A stretch of DNA of 64,000 bases, from the NCBI RefSeq assembly GCF_007971385.1, contig NZ_CP042434.1, positions 5,146,001 through 5,210,000 on the forward strand. The letters run 5' to 3'. The translations under genes and the position numbers were made by a program. The DNA is from Arachidicoccus ginsenosidivorans (lineage in GTDB: Bacteria > Bacteroidota > Bacteroidia > Chitinophagales > Chitinophagaceae). How positions within the stretch are numbered: position 1 is the stretch's first letter; each line of letters opens with the position of its first letter. Of the stretch, positions 60,369 through 64,000 are shown in pieces. The notes below the pieces were generated by a model. It saw nothing but the letters and a program-made list of their open reading frames with translations. It searched no databases and had not been told where the DNA came from.

Positions 60369-62333
60369 TTACTGCAATACAGCTGCCCAACCACCATTAC
60401 GCACCATTTTAATGGTCATTGTATCTCCGGCTTTTACCTGCTTTGTTTTTTTGCGGTAATCCATCCCCTGGTGGCCTGCATTGATGCCATCCTCAAAATA
60501 GGTCATGGTATAAGTCTTGCCTTTTGCCAGGAAATCAAAATGGAGGGTAACTTCCCGCTCCTTTTCCTTGCCATTAGTAATGCCACCTATAAACCACTTT
60601 TGGCCTTTACGCTTAGCGACTACTGCAATCTCACCCGCCTTGGCTTCCAGGGCCCTGGTTTCATCCCAGGTGGTGGGTACACTGGTAATAAAGGCCGTAC
60701 AGTCGGGATTACGATAATACAGGGTTGGATTATCACAGAGCATCTGGATACCGCTTTCAAAAACAACATAGAGTGCCATTTGATTGACTCTTGTACCGAC
60801 TGCCGCCGCATTGGGCCTTTCTGCCCGGTACACATCTGGTTGCATATTGATCATGGCACCCGGGGTAAAATCCATTGGTCCAACTGCATTGCGGATAAAG
60901 GGTTGAAAGGTGCTATTATCAGGTGTACAATTACCCATTTGCTCTAGCCCAAGGACACCTTCATAAGAAAGCAAATTGGGATAGTTGTATTCCAGACCGG
61001 AAGGCTTGAATGCCCCGTGGAAATCCACAAAAATGTGGTATTTGGCAGCTTCTTTAATTACATCCTCATAATAATTGACCATCCACTGGTCGCTACGGTC
61101 CATAAAATCAATTTTTACGCCTTTGACGCCCCATTCATGGAAGGTTTTAAACAGATCCATGTTGTTGTGAACCGTAAGCCAGGTCAGCCAAAGTACTATG
61201 CCCACGCCTTTGCTTTTACCATAACGGATCAGTTCCTTCACGTTTACGTTCGGGTTGGGGGTATATGGATCGGTTGTGCTTTTGGCCCAACCCTCATCCA
61301 TTACAATATACTTCACTCCGTATTTAGCAGCAAAGTCAATAAAGTATTTATAGGTATCCAGGTTATAACCGGATACAAAGTTTACATCTGGGCCATAAGG
61401 TGTAGCACCGTTCCACCATTCCCAGCTGGCCTGTCCTGGCTGAATCCAGGATGGGTCAGCTATTTTGCTGTTACCTGCCAGACGTAGCGTCATGGTATTT
61501 TCAAGGATCTGGCCATCACTTGAGGTAATTACAAAATAACGCCAGGGAAAACTGCGCGTTCCTGTTGTCTGAGCAATATAATCTGCTGATTGTAATATTT
61601 TCAGGCTGCGGTCACCATCCGGGCCAAACTTTAAGGGAACCGGTGGAAAAACACTTTTGACACCATTTTGGCCGCTACCCTTTAAAAACATACCGGGATA
61701 ATCGTGTAAATCTGATTCACTGATCAGAATTTTATAGGGTGATTTTGTATCAATTAATACCGGCAGATGCGCCATTTTATCCGTTGGCTTCCAGGTAAGG
61801 GAAGCTACCTGCTGGTACCTTTCTTCATAAGAGGTTTTAAAGCCACCACACTCCTGTAATGTCAGCTCATAGTCTTTGGGGAAGTTTAGGGTAAAATCCT
61901 CATTATGCACCTGAATAGTCCCTTTTTTGTCTGTAATAAACCGGTAGGCAATGCCATCGTCAAAGGCCCTGAATTCTACCTGATAACCACCTTTAAAGCT
62001 CAGTAGCAGATCATTATAATGATTGGTCACGCTGGAGAACTTCAAAGAAACATACGGTTTGATCACATTATTGACGGTGGATCTTTTGGCGGATACTAAC
62101 TGAGGATTTTCCCCTAATACACCGTCGCCCAGATCTAAGCCCATGTGGTTTTTGTCTAAAAGCAACTGGTCTGCTGCAAAGACGGAGTAATAAATTTTAT
62201 TGCCCAACTCAATGGACGCTTTCAGCTGTCCATTTGGGGAGACAAGATCCAACTTTTTACTTTGGGCATTACTCTGGAAGTAGAGTCCCAATAATAAAAA
62301 CAGTAATAACGTGATTTTCTTTTGCAATTGCAT
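60369..62333 (-). CDS. GH97 family glycoside hydrolase (alpha-galactosidase-like)
   Basis: 654 residues with signal peptide (LLLFLLLGLYFQSNAQ). The N-terminal super-beta-sandwich (about 25-280), a (beta/alpha)8 catalytic domain (about 290-560) and a C-terminal beta domain follow GH97 order. Landmarks: IVMDEGWAKSTTDPYTPNPN, KSKGVGIVLWLTWLTVHNNM, and VKGVKIDFMDRSDQWMVNYY, in which Asp409 occupies the nucleophile site known for retaining GH97 enzymes of alpha-galactosidase type (inverting SusB-type enzymes lack it). The Glu in SYEGVLGLEQMGN is a likely acid/base. It is exported to the periplasm or beyond. It stands alone, not beside a SusCD locus. Substrate is inferred to be alpha-galactosides, moderately sure. 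Confidence 0.93.
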   Translation of the reverse strand: MQLQKKITLLLFLLLGLYFQSNAQSKKLDLVSPNGQLKASIELGNKIYYSVFAADQLLLDKNHMGLDLGDGVLGENPQLVSAKRSTVNNVIKPYVSLKFSSVTNHYNDLLLSFKGGYQVEFRAFDDGIAYRFITDKKGTIQVHNEDFTLNFPKDYELTLQECGGFKTSYEERYQQVASLTWKPTDKMAHLPVLIDTKSPYKILISESDLHDYPGMFLKGSGQNGVKSVFPPVPLKFGPDGDRSLKILQSADYIAQTTGTRSFPWRYFVITSSDGQILENTMTLRLAGNSKIADPSWIQPGQASWEWWNGATPYGPDVNFVSGYNLDTYKYFIDFAAKYGVKYIVMDEGWAKSTTDPYTPNPNVNVKELIRYGKSKGVGIVLWLTWLTVHNNMDLFKTFHEWGVKGVKIDFMDRSDQWMVNYYEDVIKEAAKYHIFVDFHGAFKPSGLEYNYPNLLSYEGVLGLEQMGNCTPDNSTFQPFIRNAVGPMDFTPGAMINMQPDVYRAERPNAAAVGTRVNQMALYVVFESGIQMLCDNPTLYYRNPDCTAFITSVPTTWDETRALEAKAGEIAVVAKRKGQKWFIGGITNGKEKEREVTLHFDFLAKGKTYTMTYFEDGINAGHQGMDYRKKTKQVKAGDTMTIKMVRNGGWAAVLQ

Positions 62334-63308
62334 AGTTGAATTATAAACTTATGATTAAAATAGTTTTTATAATGCTGTCGATACGCTAATTTAATGTATA
62401 ACCCTGACCTGAAATAAACCTGATTCTGTATACAGTACTTAAGTTACAAAGTAACCTCCTCATAAATTCCCACTCAAATTCCCACTCATATCCGCCTCAA
62501 ATCCGTCTAAAATCTGGAGGCTCCTCCCTATCCATAATTTAAAGTATAAGCCAAAACTTCCGAGTCGCAACGTCCCTCTTAAAAACTTCAGGCTGGACTT
62601 AACATGAATCCGCCTGATACCACTCAGGCGCATCTGAATATTTGCCTAAAAATAAACTAACTCCTACAAAATAATTCAATTTTTGTTTTAAACTCCCACT
62701 ATTAGTCACATAAGTCCTTATGAACCACTAGTTACCTAAAAAACTTTATTTGGTATATAGATAAATATTTACCATCCTTTCCCATTCTAAAATAAGAAAA
62801 AAGGATTTCCTTTAACTTGTCCAAATAACAGTGGTCTCTAAGTTAGGCAATTATCCGAAAAATTGACACTATTGAGGAACATTGACAGCAATATTTAAAA
62901 CTCATGCACATTTACAGCTCGCGATCTATCTTTAAGATGAAAAGCTATTATATTATATTATATTGTTTTGCTTATTTTGGAGGTCAAAATGAATGGATTT
63001 CTCTAAGACACTAAAAGCAGCATTTTGCCAGTCAATCATCAATTCATAAATACCTTTTGTTAGCTTCAAATAATTATCAACAGAATATTGATAGTTATTG
63101 TTTCACCACACTCCAAAGTAGTTTACGCAAAATGGATTCGATTTGAATTAGAAATCATTATTTTGAGCGTTAGGTTTAAATAGGAATTATCTAAAACAAA
63201 TTGCAGAAGAATTTAAAATTATAACCTCCTAATTAAAACAAAAAACGAATAAATTAAATAGTCCAAATAATCATTTTTGTTGTTACTACAGGCATTATCT
63301 TTTACAAA
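62334..63308. other. Long AT-rich intergenic region; no gene seen
   Basis: Nearly 1 kb with stops throughout and no recognisable gene. It has a 12-bp tandem duplication at 62464-62487 and a ta-rich stretch near 62945-62965. It may be a degraded region adjoining the transposase remnant to its right. Confidence 0.45.
62464..62487. repeat. Perfect 12-bp tandem duplication
   Basis: aaattcccactc occurs twice without spacer, in the region upstream of the GH97 gene. It may be a binding-site repeat or a chance duplication. Confidence 0.5.
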
Positions 63309-63644
63309 TCAAAAAGAAAATTCAGAAGCGTAATTTTTTAAATAATTATAGGAGGTCTGAACAAATTCCTTCTTAAACAACTCTTTCTTGCGTAAATTCC
63401 AATTTGCAATACACTCCATAACTTCATCAAATGAATAACCTGGATTTTCAGCGATAATATAATCAACAGTTGCCAAAATCTCTAAGGAAAGTTCGGAGTT
63501 ATAATCAGACAAAAATTGTCCTAGACTCTTCACCCGTTGAGCATCCTCGAATTTCATAATAAAGTTTACATAATGATCAACTTCTGCCCATTTATCATAA
63601 TTAAGTTTCAACGGCTCAAATGGTCTGATTTGCCCTTGTTCCAT
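63309..63644 (-). CDS. Small unknown protein
   Basis: 111 residues, helical and without signal peptide: PFEPLKLNYDKWAEVDHYVN near the start, LEILATVDYIIAENPGYSFD and ELFKKEFVQTSYNYLKNY later. Composition and helical pattern suggest a real cytoplasmic protein, perhaps of a toxin-antitoxin or mobile-element type, but I recognise no family. It ends the window's minus-strand genes and abuts the transposase remnant head to head. Confidence 0.55.
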   Translation of the reverse strand: MEQGQIRPFEPLKLNYDKWAEVDHYVNFIMKFEDAQRVKSLGQFLSDYNSELSLEILATVDYIIAENPGYSFDEVMECIANWNLRKKELFKKEFVQTSYNYLKNYASEFSF

Positions 63645-63645
63645 C

Positions 63646-64000
63646 CCTTTAAGATATGTGGCTCATTTAGGGAATCATAAAGAATTCTGGGACAAAATGG
63701 AAGCCCATATAGATGAAATCCCTAAAAAGAAAAGAGTCTTCTTGTGCGACGGCGCAACCTGGATCTGGAATCGAGTAGAAGATTCTTATCAAGACAGCGT
63801 TCAAATCGTAGACTACTTTCATGCGAAGGAACACTTATCAGATGTGGTTAGCCCCATATTGACAAAACAAGAAAAATCCGGATGGCTTAAGGGGCAAGAA
63901 GCTCATCTATTTCAAGATGACGTGCAGGCAGTCATTAAAGAATTAAATCGACTCAAAAAAATCCAACCAAAGCAAGAAGATTTACTGGAACGCGAAATCA
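63646..64000 (+). mobile_element. 5'-truncated transposase, ISKra4-like, continuing past the window
   Basis: From 63646 an uninterrupted frame runs to the window end: RYVAHLGNHKEFWDKMEAHI, then VFLCDGATWIWNRVEDSYQD and VQIVDYFHAKEHLSDVVSPI. The DGAxWIW / DYxHAxEH signature is typical of ISKra4-type DDE transposases (from memory). No in-frame start or N-terminal domain precedes it, and the adjoining small gene occupies the space where the N-terminus should be. It is therefore a remnant or rearranged copy, not a complete element. Confidence 0.72.

Noticed and set aside
1..64000. CRISPR arrays, rRNA and tRNA genes
   Set aside because: No regularly spaced repeats or rRNA-like conserved sequence were found, and no tRNA cloverleaf was recognised by eye; a tool-based scan could still reveal one.

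Overview
The window comes from a member of the Bacteroidota, probably a soil or plant-associated Chitinophagaceae/Sphingobacteriaceae-type bacterium (genus not determinable from sequence alone). The evidence is two ECF sigma / FecR / SusC / SusD cassettes, two proteins with type IX secretion (T9SS) C-terminal sorting domains, many SusD-like and other lipoproteins, a GH97 glycosidase and Bacteroidota-type -7 boxes (TAnnTTTG). No rRNA, tRNA or CRISPR array was recognised.

Layout. 1-7047 and 7121-17157 (minus strand) are two nutrient-uptake loci. Each runs sigma factor, FecR anti-sigma, SusC, SusD; the second continues with two DUF4959/DUF5000-like and DUF4998/DUF5013-like lipoproteins and ends in a strong intrinsic terminator. 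17593-29580 holds a DHFR-fold reductase, PAS/LuxR and TPR/LuxR regulators, two T9SS cargo proteins (one a 1356-residue parallel beta-helix) and an alpha/beta hydrolase. 29914-46266 (minus) is a run of eight envelope genes: a collagen-like lipoprotein, an outer-membrane barrel, a giant TANFOR-type surface protein of about 2300 residues, a fibronectin-type repeat protein, and four smaller exported or related proteins. 46892-55597 (plus) is an island of five mostly unrecognised genes, including two large paralogues and a pRiA4b ORF-3 family protein. 56237-59861 encodes a TPR sensor histidine kinase, a LytTR response regulator and a small membrane protein. 60369-62333 is a GH97 glycosidase. The right edge carries a small unknown gene and a 5'-truncated transposase resembling the ISKra4 family.

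The most pervasive feature is a set of single-base losses. Nine genes read through cleanly only if one base is added back to a short homopolymer (14 sites; a tenth gene needs the opposite correction). All reconstructed frames give full-length family members, so I treat them as intact genes damaged by sequencing error or very recent decay, and give the reconstructed spans.

Functionally, the left third senses and imports one or two unidentified substrates through TonB-dependent SusCD pairs under trans-envelope sigma/anti-sigma control. The centre builds surface and secreted structures. The plus-strand island is the best candidate for an undescribed system.
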